This document shows, piece by piece, positions 34,227-46,740 of a DNA stretch of 64,000 nucleotides. The translations under genes and the position numbers were made by a program. The stretch's first letter is position 1. Every line of letters begins with the position of its first letter. Below the pieces are notes generated by a model. That model saw only the letters and a list, made by a program, of their open reading frames with translations. It searched no databases and had not been told where the DNA came from. This DNA is from Haematobia irritans (taxonomy: Eukaryota > Arthropoda > Insecta > Diptera > Muscidae). Where the stretch lies: contig NC_134400.1 of the NCBI RefSeq assembly GCF_050003625.1, positions 197,855,918-197,919,917 of the forward strand, given 5' to 3'.

Positions 34227-35388
34227 ATACCCTGCGCCACACTGTGGAACAGGGTATTATAAGTTAGTGCATATGTTTGTAACACCCAGAAGGAGACGAG
34301 ATAGACACATGGTGTCTTTGGCAATAATGCTCAGGGTGGGTCCCTGAGTCGATATAACCATGTCCGTCTGTCCGTCCGTCCGTCTGTCTGTGAACACATT
34401 TTTGTGATCAAAGTCTAGGTCGCAATTTAAGTCCAATCGCCTTCAAATTTGGCACATGTTCCTAATTTGGGTCAGAATAGAACCAGGTTCAGATTTAGAT
34501 ATAGCTCCCATATATATCTTTCGCCCGATATGCACTAATATGGACCCAGCAGCCAGAGTTTTATACCGATTTGCTTGAAATTTTGTACAAACATAACACT
34601 TAGTCGTATAGTCAAGTGTGCGAAATTTGATTGAAATCGGTTCAGATTTAGATATAGCTCCCATATATATCTTTCGCCCGATATGCACTTATATAGCCGC
34701 AGAAGCCAGAGTTTTATCCCGATTAGCTTGAAATTTTGCACAAGGAGTACAATTGGTAGTATAGTCATGTGTGCCAAATTTGATTGAAATCGGTTCAGAT
34801 TTAGATATAGCTCCCATATATATCGTTCGCCCGATATGGACTTATATGGCCCCAGAAGCCAGAGTTTTGGCCCAATTTGGTCGAAATTTTGCACTAGGAG
34901 AACAATTAGTAATATAGTCATGTGTGCCAAATTTGATTGAAATCGGTTCAGATTTAGATATAGCTCCCATATATATGTTTTTCTGATTTCGACAAAAATG
35001 GTCAAAATACCAACATTTTCCTTGTTAAATCGCCACTGCTTAGTCGAAAAGTTGTAAAAATGACTCTAATTTTCCTAAACTTCTAATACATATATATCGA
35101 GCGATAAATAGATTTAAACGTTTCCCATATTTTTTTTACTAACATTGTGTTCAACCCTAGTGCATTAGCCGACTTAAATTTTGAGTCTATAGATTTTGTA
35201 GAAGTCTATCAAATTCTTCCAGATCGAGTGATATTTAAATGTATGTATTTGGGACAAACCTTTATATAACATATATAGCACCCAACACATTTGACGGATG
35301 TGATATGGTATCGAAAATTTAGATCTAGAAAGTGGTGCAGGGTATAATATAGTCGGCACCGCCCGACTTTAGACTTTCCTTACTTGTT
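34227..35388 (-). mobile_element. Family C element (C3), minus strand
   Basis: It opens TTATACCCTGCGCCACACTG..GGAACAGGGTATTATAAG, carries GTCCGTCTGTCCGTCCGTCC and three to four 153-bp units, and closes AGTCGGCACCGCCCGACTTTAG followed by ACTTTCCTTACTTG. Open frames at 34443-35005 are unit translations. Confidence 0.85.
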
Positions 35389-37222
35389 TTTTATAAAAAT
35401 AAAATTTTTGACAAAATTTTTGGTAGAAATAAAATTTTGACAAACTGTTGTATAGAAATAAAATTGTGACAAAATGTTCTCTAAAAATAAAATTTTAACA
35501 AAATATTCTATAAAACTAAAATTTTAACAAAATTTGCTATAGAAATAAAATTTTGACAAAATTTGCGATATAAATGAAATGTTGACAAAATCTTCTAGAA
35601 ATAAAATCTTAACCAAATTTTCTATAGCAATAAACTTTTGACAAAATTTTCCATTGTATTACGTTTTCTATAGAAAAATTTTCGATAGTAATAAAATTTG
35701 GACAAAATTTTCTATAGAAATAATATTTTGACAAAATTTGCGCTAGAAATAAAACATTAACAAAATTTTCTAGAAATAAAATGTTAACAAAATTTTCTAT
35801 AGCAATAAAGTTTTGACAAAACATTCTATAAGAATATAATGTTGAAAAATTTTCCATTGTATTAAATTTTTGACAACATTTACTATAGAAATAAAATATT
35901 GACAAAATTTGCGAAAGAAATAATATGTTGACAAAATGTTCTAGAAATAAAATTTTAACAAAATTTTCAAAATCATTAAAATTTTGACAAAGCTTTTTAT
36001 AACAATAAAATTTTGACAAAATTTTCCATTGCTTTAAATTTTTGACAACATTTTATATATAAAATTTATTTATATATAAAATTTGGACAAAATTTTCTAT
36101 AGAAATAAAATTTTAACAAACTTTTCTGTAGAAACAAAATTTTGACAAAATTTTCTATAGAAATAAAATGTTGACAAAATTTTCTAGAAATAAAATTTTA
36201 ACAAAATTTTCTATAGCAATAAAGTTTTGACAAAACTAAAATTTTGACAAAATTTTCTATTGTATTAAATTTTTGACAAAATTTTCTGTAGAAATAAAAT
36301 GTTGACAAAATTTTCTATAGAAATAAAATTTTACCAAAATTTTCTGTAGAAATAAAATTTTTACAAAATTTCTATAGAAATAATATGTTGAAAATTTTTC
36401 TATAGAAATAAACTTTGGACATAATTTTCTATAGAAATAATATTTTGACAAAATTTACTATAGAAATAAAATATTGACAAAATTTTCTGTAGAAATAAAA
36501 TTTTGACAAAATTTTCTATAGCAATAAAGTTTTGACAAATTTTCCATTGTATTAAATTTTTGACAACATTTTCGATAGACATAAAATGTTGACGAAATTT
36601 GCGAAAGAAATAAAATGTTGACAAAATTTTCTGTAGAAATAAAATTTTGACAAAATTTTCTAGAAATAAAATTTTAACAAAATTTTCTATAGCAATAAAA
36701 TTTTGACAAAGCTTTCTATAACAATAAAATTTTGACAAAATTTTCCATTGCATTAAATTTTTGTTAACATTTTCTATAGATATAAAATTTTGACAAAATT
36801 TTCTATAGAAATAAAACTTTAACAAAATTTTCTGTAGAAATAAAATTTTGACAAAATTTTCTAGAAATAAAATTTTAACAAAATTTTCTATAGCAATAAA
36901 GTTTTGACAAAACTAAAATTTTGACAAAATTTTCCATTGCATTAAATTTTTGTTAACATTTTCTATAGATATAAAATTTTGACAAAATAGAAATAAAATG
37001 TTGATAAAATTTTCTATAGAAATAAAATGTTGACACAATTTTCTATAGAAACAAAAATTTAGCAAAAAATTTTTAACAAATAGAATTTTGCCAAAATTTT
37101 ATATGCAAAAAGATTGTTACAATTTTTTTTATAAAAATAAAATTTGTACTAAATTTTCTATAGAAATAAAATTTTCACAAATAGAAATAACATGTTAACA
37201 AAATAAATTTGTTTCCTTGTGA
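35389..37222 (-). repeat. 29-bp minisatellite array with dispersed variants
   Basis: About 62 units in minus orientation. Two subtypes recur in blocks: TTTCTATAGCAATAAAGTTTTG and TTCCATTGTATTAAATTTTTG. Larger blocks repeat, for example around 36640-36770 and 36840-36960. The frames at 35609-36825 are repeat translations. Confidence 0.92.
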
Positions 37223-38427
37223 GTTTTTTGTTAAAATTTTCTCCAAATATTTTGAAATTTTGTTTGGCTCGAGTGGCAACCGTGGTTACAAATGGATTAT
37301 TGTAATGTATATGACTTCGCCACAATAATTCTTGTCAAATTTTAGCGTTTTCATTTTGAGTTATTTTCACAAGAACAGTCATTGTTATCACCATCGCATA
37401 GACATTCGAGGTGTTTTGAGCTAGGCAATCATTCAGTTAGTCAGTCAGCCCAACCAGTCACTCACTTAAGTTTAACTTTGCCAAGCTGGTCCAAAATACG
37501 GTCATTTGTTTTGAGCACACATTCCAACATACTCAGGGGATGTCGTCCCCTCGACATATCCTTTGGCAGCATCCTTGTTTTTCCATTTTCGGGCCTCCAT
37601 TCATAGGCATGCAAAGATACGAAAACGAGCCAACAATGGCAATTTAGTCAATGAGTAACAAGTCCAAACTAGCAATGATGTGTTTGGAATGATTCTTGAT
37701 TTTTCTATGGCTGCAAAAGTTTCGTCTGGCTAACTTTGAGTCGTCATCATCATCATCATTGCTATCGTTGTTGTTGCCGTTTTTGTTTTTAACTTGACTT
37801 TGAATTTAAATCGAAATTTGCAAATCAGTTCAGAAACTACAAACTACCATGTCATGTTGTAGCCAAAAAATAACGTTGAGGGTAAAAAAAAAAAAAAAAC
37901 AAAACAAAACCAAGTCTTTGCAATGAAATCCGTTACCACTAAAGTTGAGATGCAATGATACATTTTTGTCCAAAGGGTCTTGGTTTATGGGTATTGTGAA
38001 AATCTCAAAGCCAAAACTATTGAAGATCTCATGTGATTATGAGTTTCTTAAATATTCTCAGTGATTAAAGAAAAGCGAAATGAATGAAAATTATGTAGAA
38101 GTTCTCCATATTTTGTATACAAAATGCCGAGTCATTTTTAAAAATTTGTTAAGTTTAAGCAGAGGATGCTATAACAGTTTTTATAGAACAAGAGTGATTC
38201 GTTTACTTCCGTTCTGTAAATTTCGTTGAATATGTCAATAAAATTGTGGAACAGTTCCGCCACATAAGCAATGACATTGTTTGTGTACCACACCAACCTC
38301 GACGCAAAGGTACTGGACGATTTAAGCTCTTCGCCTTTGCGGACCAGTGGTCTATGGATTTTTTTAGGGCTGCGTGGATGCTTATTGATGGAGATAGGGA
38401 ACAAGCCACTTCAGAATTAATACACAC
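37223..38427. other. Unassigned stretch
   Basis: The left edge carries TTTGGCTCGAGTGGCAACCGTGG, the family A minisatellite/unit junction, so a family A scrap ends near 37285. The remainder has CATCATCATCATCATTG near 37747 and no recognised element. Overlapping frames at 38138-38455 on both strands contain no known motif, and I do not call them genes. Confidence 0.55.
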
Positions 38428-38570
38428 ACACAAAATCACAGAAATGATCTACTAGATTCAAATTAGTATCAAGTAGAAAATTAATTGAAAGCCAATAAAA
38501 AATTAATTGATTAAAGTAAAAATTAATTTATACTATTAATTTTTGCGATTGATTGCGATTTCAATTAAAA
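38428..38570. repeat. AATTAATT-rich fragment
   Basis: After ACACACACAAAATCACAGAAATG the sequence is dominated by AATTAATTGA words. Similar sequence lies at 50441-50660 and flanks the family C copy at 53557-55069 on both sides. It may be a terminal part of a small AT-rich element that other families insert into. Confidence 0.45.
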
Positions 38571-38819
38571 CAAGTATATACGGCCGTAAGTTCGGCCAGG
38601 CCGAAGCTTTTGTACCCTCCACCATGGATTGCGTAGAAACTTCATCTAAACACTGCCATCCACAATCGAATTACTTAAGTTGCGGTAACGCTTGCCGATG
38701 TCAAGGTATCTTAAAACCTCCTAACACCATCTTCTAAATTGTATGCAAGTCCATACGTGGTATATATACGTGGTATATATTAAATCAAAAAAGATTGATT
38801 AAATACGTATATAATTCAG

Positions 38820-40965
38820 TTTGCCAAATTTTCTATAGAAATAAAATTGTGACACAATTTTCTATAGAAATAAAATATTAACAAAATTTTCTATAGAAAT
38901 AAAATTGTGACACAATTTTCTATAGAAATAAAATTTTGACAAAATTTTCTATAGAAATAAAATTTTGACAAAATTTTCTATAGAAATAAAGTTTAGACAA
39001 AATTTTCTATAGAAATAAAATTTTAACAAAATTTCCTATAGAAATAAAATTTTGACAACATTTTCTATAGATATAATTTTAACGAAATTTTCTATAGAAA
39101 TAAAATCTTAACAAAATTTTCCATAGAAATAAAATTTTAACAAAATTTTCCTTAGAAATAAAATTTTAACAAAATTTTCCTTAGAAATAAAATTTTGACA
39201 AAATTTTCTATAGAAATAAAATTTTGACAAAATTTTCTATAGAAATAAAATTTTGACAAAATTTTCTATAGACATAAAATTTTAACAAAATTTTCTATAC
39301 AAATAAAATTTTCACAAAATTTTCTATAGAAATTCAATTTTAACAAAATTTTCTATAGAAATAAAATTTTAACAAAATTTTCTATAGAAATAAAATTTTA
39401 GCAAAAAATTTCTATGTAAATAAAATTTTAACAAAATTTTCTATAGAAATAAAATTGTGACAAATTTTTCTATAGAAATAAAATTTTAACAAAATTTTCT
39501 ATAGAAATAAAATTTTGACAAAATTTTCTATAGATATAATATTAACGAAATTTTCTACAGAAATAAAATTTTAACAAAATTTTCTATAGAAATAAAATTT
39601 TAGCAAAATTTTCTATAGAAATAAAATTTTCACAAAATTTTCTATAGAAATAAAATTTTAACAAAATTTTCTATAGAAATAAAATTTTAGCAAAATTTTC
39701 TATAGAAATAAAATCTTCACAAAATTTTCTATAGAAATAAAATTTTGACGAAATTTTCTATAGAAATAAAATTTTGACCAAATTTTCTATAGAAATACAA
39801 TTTTTACAAAATTTTCTATAGAAATAAAATTTTGAAAAAATTTTCTATAGAAATAACATTTTCACAAAATTGTCTATAGAACTAAAATTTTGACAACATT
39901 TTCTGTTGAAATAAAATTTTCACAAAAATTTCTATAGAAATAAAATTTTAACAAAATTTTCTATAGAAATAAAATTTTCACAAAATTTTCTATAGAAAGA
40001 AAATTTTAACAAAATTTTCTACAGAAATAAAATTTTAACAAAATTATCTATAGAAATAAAGTTTTGACAAAATTATCTATAGGAACAAAATTTTAACAAA
40101 ATTTTCTATTGAAATAAAATTTTAACAAAAATTTCTATAGAAATAAAATTTTAGCAAAGTTTTTAATAGAAATAAAATTTTGACAACATTTTCTATAGAT
40201 ATAATTTTAACGAAATTTTCTATAGAAATAAAATCTTAACAAAATTTTCCTTAGAAATAAAATTTTGACAAAATTTTCTATAGAAATAAAATTTTGACAA
40301 AATTTTCTATAGAAATAAAATTTTGACAAAATTTTCTATAGACATAAAATTTTAACAAAATTTTCTATACAAATAAAATTTTCACAAAATTTTCTATAGA
40401 AATACAATTTTAACAAAATTTTCTATAGAAATAAAATTTTAACAAAATTTTCTATAGAAATAAAATTTTGGCAAAAATTTTCTATGTAAATAAAATTTTA
40501 ATACAATTTTCTATAGAAATAAAATTTTAACAAAATTTTCTATAGAAATAAAATTGTGACAAAATTTTCTATAGAAATAAAATTTTAACAAAATTTTCTA
40601 TAGAAATAAAATTTTGACAAAATTTTCTATAGATATAATTTTAACGAAATTTTCTACAGAAATAAAATTTTAACAAAATTTTCTATAGAAATAAAATTTT
40701 AACAAAATGTTCCTTAGAAATAAAATTTTGACAAAATTTTCTATAGAAACAAAATTTTAGCAAAATTTTCTATAGAAATAAAATTTTCACAAAATTTTCT
40801 ATAGAAATAAAATTTTAACAAAATTTTCTATAGAAATAAAATTTTAACAAAATTTTCTATAGAAATAAACTTTTGACAAAATTTCTGTAGAAATAAAATT
40901 TTAACAAAATTTTCTATAGAAATAACATTTTGACAATGTTTCCATAAAAATAAAATTTTGGTAGA
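38820..40965 (-). repeat. 29-bp minisatellite inside family A copy A5
   Basis: About 73 units in minus orientation, more homogeneous than the other arrays. A block of about 1.2 kb shows internal duplication: the GATATAATTTTAACGAAATTTTC variant occurs near 39070, 40198 and 40632, each followed by similar neighbours. Confidence 0.94.
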
Positions 40966-41005
40966 CTATTTTTGGCTCGAGTGGCAACCATGAATATGAA
41001 CCGAT

Positions 41006-42240
41006 ATGGACCAATTTTTGTGTGACTGGGGATCGGCTATATATAACTATAGACCGATATGGACCAATTTTGGCATGGTTATTAGCGGCCATATATTAAC
41101 ACCACGTTGCAAATTTCAACCGGATCGGATGAATTTTGCTCGTCCAAGTGGCTCCGGAGATCAAATCTGGGGAAGGGTTTATGTGGGGGCTATATATAAT
41201 TATGGACCTATATGGACCAATTCTTGCGTGTTTGTTAGAGACGACATTCTAACACCATGTTCCAAATTTCAACCGGATCGGATGAATTTTGCTCCTCTTG
41301 GAGACTTCGCAAGCCAAATCTGGGAATCGATTTATACGGGGGCTATATATAATTATGGGCCGATATGGACCAATTTTTGCATGGTCATTAGAGAGCATAT
41401 ACCAACACCATGTACCAAATTTCAGCCGGATCGGATGAAATTTTCGTTTCTTAGAGGCTCCGCAAGCCAAATCGGGGGATCGGTTTATATGGGGGCTATA
41501 TATAATTATGGACCGATGTCGACCAATTTTTGCATGGTCATTAGAGAACATATACCACTACCATGTACCAAATTTCAGCCGGATCGAATGAAATTTGCTT
41601 CTCTTAGAGGCTCCTCAAGCCAAATCGGGGGATCGGTTTATATGGGGGCTATATATAACTATAGACCGATATGGACCAATTTTGGCACGGTTTTTAAAGA
41701 TCATATACCAACACCATGTACCAAATTTCAACCTGATCGGATGAAAGTTGCTTCTCTTTGAGGCTCCGCAACACAAATCTGGGGATCGGTTTATATGGGG
41801 GCTATATATAATTATGAACCGATATGGACCACTTTTTGCATGGATTTTAGAGACCATATACTAACACCACGTTCCAAATTTGAACCGGATCGGATGAATT
41901 TTGCTCCTCCAAGAGGCTCCGGAGTTCAAATCTGGATAACGGTTTATATGGGGGCCATATATAACTATAGACCGATATGGACCAATTTTGGTATGGTTGT
42001 TAGCGACCATAGACTAACACCACGTGGCTAATTTGAACCGGATCGGATGAATTTTGCTCCTCCAAGAGGCTCCGGAGATCAAATCTGGAGAATCTTTTAT
42101 ATGGGGGCCATATATAATTATGGACCGATGTGGACGAATCTTTGCATGGTTGTTAGAGACCATATAGTTACACCATGTACCAAATTTCAGCCGGATCGGA
42201 TGAAATATGCTTCTGTTAGAGGCCCTGCAAGCCAAATCTG
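41006..42240 (+). repeat. 153-bp tandem units of family A (copy A5)
   Basis: Eight units with strict 153-bp spacing over at least six consecutive starts. Each unit translates to a MGAIYNYGPIWTNF..TKFQPDRM..SQIWGSVY pattern. There is no hydrophobic signal, catalytic motif or conserved start outside the repeat. Confidence 0.9.
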
Positions 42241-42546
42241 AGGGTCCGTTTATATGGGGGCTATACGTAAAAGTGGACCGATATGACCCAGTTGCAATAA
42301 CATCCGACCTACATTAATAACAACTACTTATGCCAAGTTTCAAGTCGATAGCTTGTTTCGTTCGGAAGTTAGCGTGATTTCAACAGACGAATGGATGGAC
42401 GGACGGACATCCTAAGATCGACTCAGAATTTCACCACGACCCAGAATATATATACTTTATGGGGTCTTAGAGCAATATTTCGATGTGTTACAAACGGAAT
42501 GACAAAATTCCCATCCATCCTATGGTGGAGGGTATAAAAAATTTTG

Positions 42547-42856
42547 TCTCCATGGTCGTATAGACGATACTCTGACGTAAGTAATAAGATCAACTAGAAG
42601 AAAAACGACCGAAAATGACAAAGTTATAAGCAATTGAGTGAACACATCCCATGGCAAATCATGCAAATATGAGCCAATCACCCACACAAAAATTTCTCTC
42701 GGCCACAGAGAAATGCATTTTTGTGTGGGTGAGTGGCTCATATTTGAATGATTTCACATCATTCAATTGCTTATAACTTTGTCATTTTTCGGTAGTTTTT
42801 CTTCTAGTTGGTCTTATTACTTACGTTGGAGTATCATCTATACAACCATGAAGAGA
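42547..42856. mobile_element. Foldback (long inverted repeat) element
   Basis: The left arm begins TCTCCATGGTCGTATAGACG and the reverse complement of the right arm begins TCTTCATGGTTGTATAGATG. Both continue through GTAAGTAATAAGA, CAACTAGAAGAAAAAC, GACAAAGTTATAAGCAATTGA and CACCCACACAAAAAT. The arms are about 150 bp each with a very short centre near 42700. There is no coding capacity. Confidence 0.88.
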
Positions 42857-42865
42857 TTTTTTTTT

Positions 42866-43069
42866 ATGGTTTATACTTTTCGGGCGGAAAAGGTCCATTG
42901 TAGAATCACATAACTTATCACATATCCAGTTACACAGGATTATTCGTCATTTTATTACCTTTCATTTAAGTACCAACAACGTTATAATCGGACATTTGTA
43001 AATCGAGATATATTGTGTTTAGTGAAAAAAGAGCGAAAATTTAAAAATAACGGGATATCTCAAAAACTA
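42866..43069 (+). repeat. 205-bp direct repeat E (left)
   Basis: It starts ATGGTTTATACTTTTCGG and ends GGGATATCTCAAAAACTA. The near-identical partner is at 46244-46448. Together they bracket the family A copy A7. Confidence 0.88.
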
Positions 43070-46000
43070 TTCCTCCACCATAGGATGGGGGTATATTAAC
43101 TTTGTCATTCCGTTTGTAACACATCGAAATATTGCTCTAAGACTCCATAAAGTATATATATTCTGGGCCGTGGTGAAATTCGGAGTCGATCTGAGCATAT
43201 CCGTCCGTCCGTCTGTTGAAATCACGCTAACTTCCGAACGAAACAAGCTATCGACTTGAAACTTGGTACAAGTAGTTGTTATTGATGTAGGTCGGATGGT
43301 GTTGCAAATGGGCCATATCTGTCCACTTTTACGTATAGCCCCCATATAAACGGACCCCCAAATTTGGCTTGCGATTGCTCTAAGAGAAGAAAATTTCATC
43401 CGATCCGGCTGAAATTTGGTACATGATATTAGTATATAGTCTAAGAACCATTCAAAAATTGGTCCATATCAGTCCATATTATATATAGCCCCTATATAAA
43501 CCGATCCCAAGATTTGAACTCCGGAGCCACTTGGACGGGCAAATTTCATCGGATCCGGATGAAATTTGCAACGTGGTGTTAATATATGGCCGCTAATAAT
43601 CAAGCCAAAATTGGTCCATATCGTTCTATAGTTATATATATAGCCGATCCCAAATCACACAAAAATTGGTCCATATCGGTTCATAATCATGCTTGCCACT
43701 CGAGCAAAAATAATCTAGCAAAATTTGTCGAAATTTTATTCCTATAGAAAATTTTGTCAAATTTTATTTCTATAGAACATTTTGGTAAAATTTTATTTCT
43801 GTAGAAAATGTTGTCAAAATTTTAATTTTATAGAGAATGTTGTCAAAATTTTAAATCTTTTGAAACTTTAGTAAAAATTTTATTTCAATAGAAAATTTTG
43901 TCAAAATTTTGTTTCTATAGAAAATGTTGTCAAAAGTCTATTTCTATAGAAAATTAAGTAAAAATTTTATTTCTATAGAAAATTTTGTCAAAATTTTATT
44001 TCTATAGAAAATTTTGTCAAAATTTTATTTCTATAGAAAATTTTGTCAAAATTTTATTACTATAGAAAATTTTGTCAAAATTTGATTTCTATAGAAAATT
44101 TTGTCAAAATTTTATTTCTATAGAAAATTTTGTCAAAATTTTATTTCTATAGAAAATTTTGTCAAAATTTTATTTCTATAGAAAATTTTGTCAAAATGTT
44201 ATTTCTATAGAAAATTTTGTCAAAATTTTATTTTTATAGAAAATTTTGTCAAAATGTTATTTCTATAGAAAATTTGTTCAAAATTTTATTTCTATAGAAA
44301 ATTAAGTAAAAATTTTATTTCTATAGAAAATTTTGTCAAAATTTTGTCAAAATTTTATTTCTATAGAAAATTTTGTCAAAATTTTATTTCTAAAGAAAAT
44401 TTTGTCAAAATTTTATTACTATAGACAATTTTGTCAAAATTTTATTTCTATAGAAAATTTTGTCAAAATTGTATTTCTATAGAAAATTGTGTTAAAATTT
44501 TATTTCTAAAGAAAATTTTGTCAAAATTTTGTTTCTATAGAAACTTTTGTCAAAATGTTATTTCTATAGAAAATTTTGTCAAAATTTTATTGCTATAGAA
44601 AATTTTGTCAAAATGTTATTTCTATAGAAAATTTTTTCAAAATTTTATTTCTATAGAAAATTTTTTCAACATTTTATTTCTATAGAAAATTTGGTCAAAA
44701 TTTTATTTCTATAGAAAATTTTGTCAAAATTTTATTTCTATAGACAATTTTGTCAAAATTTTATTTCTGCAGAAAATTTTGTCATAATGTTATTTCTATA
44801 GAAAATTTTTTCAAAAATTTTATACTATAGAAAATTTTGTCAACATTTTATTTCTATAGAAAATTTTGTCAAAATTTTATTTCTATAGAAAATTTTGTCA
44901 AAATTTTATTTCTATCGAAGACTTGGTCAAAATTTTATTTCTTTAGAAAATTTTGTCAAAATTTTATTTCTATAGAAAATTTTGTCAAAATTTTATTTCT
45001 ATAGAAAATTTTGTCAAAATGTTATTTCTATAGAAAATTTTGTCAAAATGTTATTTCTATAGAAAATTTTGTCAAAATTTTATTTCTATAGAAAATTTTG
45101 TCAAAATTTTATTTCTATAGAAAATTTTGTCAAAATTTTATTACTATAGACAATTTTGTCAAAATTTTTTTTCTATAGAAAATTTTGTCAAAATTTTATT
45201 TCTATAGAAAATTTTGTTAAAATTTTATTTCTAAAGAAAATTTTGTCAAAATTTTATTTCTATAGAAAATTTTGTCGAAATGTTATTTCTATAGAAAATT
45301 TTGTCAAAATTTTATTTCTACAGAAAATTTTGTCAAAATTTTATTTCTATAGAAAATTTTGTCAAAATGTTATTTCCATAGAAATTTTTTTCAAAATTTT
45401 TATACTATAGAAAATTTGGTCAAAATTTTATTTCTATAGAAAATTTTGTCAAAATTTTATTTCTATAGAAAATTTTGTCAAAATTTTATTTCTATCGAAA
45501 ACTTGGTCAAAATTTTATTTCTTTAGAAAATTTTGTCAAAATTTTATTTCTATAGAAAATTTGGTCAAAATTTTATTTCTATAGAAAATTTTGTCAAAAT
45601 TTTATTTCTATAGAAGATTTTGTCAAAATTTTATTTCTATAGAAAATTTTGTCAAAATTTTATTTCTATAGAAAATTTTGTCAAAATTTTATTTCTATAG
45701 AAAATTTTGGTCAAAATTTTATTTCTATAGAAAATTTTGTGAAAATTTTATTTCTATAGAAATTTTTGTCAAAATTTTATTTCTATAGAAAATTTTTTTT
45801 GTGATAATTTTATTTCTATAGAAAATTTTGTCAAAATTTTATTTCTATAGAAAATTTTGGTCAAAATTTTATTTCTATAGAAAATTTTGTGAAAATTTTA
45901 TTTCTATAGAAATTTTTGTCAAAATTTTATTTGTATAGAAAATTTTGTCAAAATTTTATTTGTATAGAAAATTTTGTTATAATTTTATTTCTATAGAAAA

Positions 46001-46243
46001 TTTTGTCAAAATTTTATTTCTACAGAAAATTTTGTCAAACTGAATTATATACCTACTTAATCGGCCTTTTTTGGGAAGACGGTGGTACGAAGTTTTTTTT
46101 ACCTTGCCATCGGCAAGTGTTTCCGCAACCCAATTAATTTGATTGTGGATGACAGTCTGTAGTAGAAGCTTCTACGCAATCCATGGTGGAGGGTACATAA
46201 GATTCGGCCTGGCCGAACTTACGGAGTATATATTTGGTTTTTA
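43070..46243 (-). mobile_element. Family A element, minus strand (A7)
   Basis: It begins TTCCTCCACCATAGG, slightly truncated compared with the usual TATACCCTCC. The GTCCGTCCGTCTG tail, about two and a half 153-bp units, the minisatellite at 43720-46045 and CAATCCATGGTGGAGGGTA follow. It ends GAACTTACGGAGTATATATT, an altered form of the usual CGGCCGTATATACTTG. Confidence 0.83.
43720..46045 (+). repeat. 29-bp minisatellite inside family A copy A7
   Basis: About 80 units in plus orientation, close to consensus and exactly 29 bp apart over long runs (for example ATTTTGTCA at 43982 and 44011). Block duplications are visible: 44650-45040 resembles 45370-45640, and 45690-45790 is repeated just after. 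Confidence 0.94.
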
Positions 46244-46448
46244 ATGGTTTATACTTTTCTGCCGGAAAAGGTCCATTGTAGAATCACATAACTTATCACA
46301 GATCCAATTACGCACGATCATTCGTCATTTTATTACCTTTCATTTAAGTACCAACAACGTTATAATCGGATATTTCTAACTCGAGAAATATTGTGTTTAG
46401 TGAATAAAAGAGCGAAAATTTAAAAATAACGGGATATCTCAAAAACTA
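46244..46448 (+). repeat. 205-bp direct repeat E (right)
   Basis: Partner of 42866-43069, with about a dozen substitutions and small indels. Confidence 0.88.
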
Positions 46449-46559
46449 GTCCATATTTTTTTTTATTTTTTCGAATTCAGCAGCTCAAAATAATAAGAAA
46501 AGTAGATTTTCATCAAGTGTACATGACTTTTTTTTTGTAAACTAGTGTTATTTTTATCT

Positions 46560-46740
46560 GGAGTGGCGATCGTGGATAAGCTCCCAGTAGTGGATTTTTT
46601 AAAATTAGGTCCCAGTAGTTGATTTAGAGGAGTTGAGCTCCCACTAGTGGATTTAGAGGATTTAAGCTCTCAGTAGTGGATTTTTCGGAGTTAAGCTCCC
46701 GGTAGTATATTTAGGGGAGTTAAGCTCCCCATAGCAGTTG
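46560..46740 (+). repeat. Short tandem array, 29-30-bp unit (GAGTTAAGCTCCCAGTAGTGG)
   Basis: Six copies of a unit containing AGCTCCCAGTAGTGGATTT, with repeat starts near 46583, 46611, 46641, 46671, 46699 and 46728. The sequence is unrelated to the abundant minisatellite although the period is the same. Confidence 0.85.

Larger units (their letters stand above)
28591..35030. repeat. Large inverted duplication (family C, minisatellite, mariner)
   Basis: The left arm order is family C units and tail, minisatellite, a 35-bp family C scrap, then a mariner-type element on the minus strand ending at 31146. The right arm from 32720 to about 35030 repeats all of this in reverse. The arms share private variants, such as the TATATACAACGAATTTTGTTG segment at about 30163-30185 and its complement at 33680-33700. 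The spacer (31147-32719) is a third, partial family C copy. The left arm has one more 153-bp unit than the right. Confidence 0.85.
38571..42537 (+). mobile_element. Family A element, complete long copy (A5)
   Basis: Start ACAAGTATATACGGCCGTAA..TTCGGCCAGGCCGAAGC, then TACCCTCCACCATGG, minisatellite 38820-40965, the GGCTCGAGTGGCAACCATG junction, units, CAAGTCGATAGCTTGTTTCG, the GGACGGACGGAC tail and CCTATGGTGGAGGGTATA. Unit starts (GGCTATA) fall at 41188, 41341, 41494, 41647, 41800 and 41953, exactly 153 bp apart. The 251-codon frame at 41006-41761 and its antisense partner at 41249-41551 come from this period. Confidence 0.9.

Noticed and set aside
38138..38455. Overlapping frames as an exon
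   Set aside because: Frames are open on both strands with no motif, splice context or repeat-independent support.
41006..41761. 251-codon open frame as a protein-coding gene
   Set aside because: It is five consecutive 51-codon repeat units read through; an antisense frame is also open, and the start lies inside repeat sequence.
42866..46448. Direct repeat E as LTRs of a retroelement
   Set aside because: The repeats lack TG..CA ends and the interior is a family A element without coding capacity.
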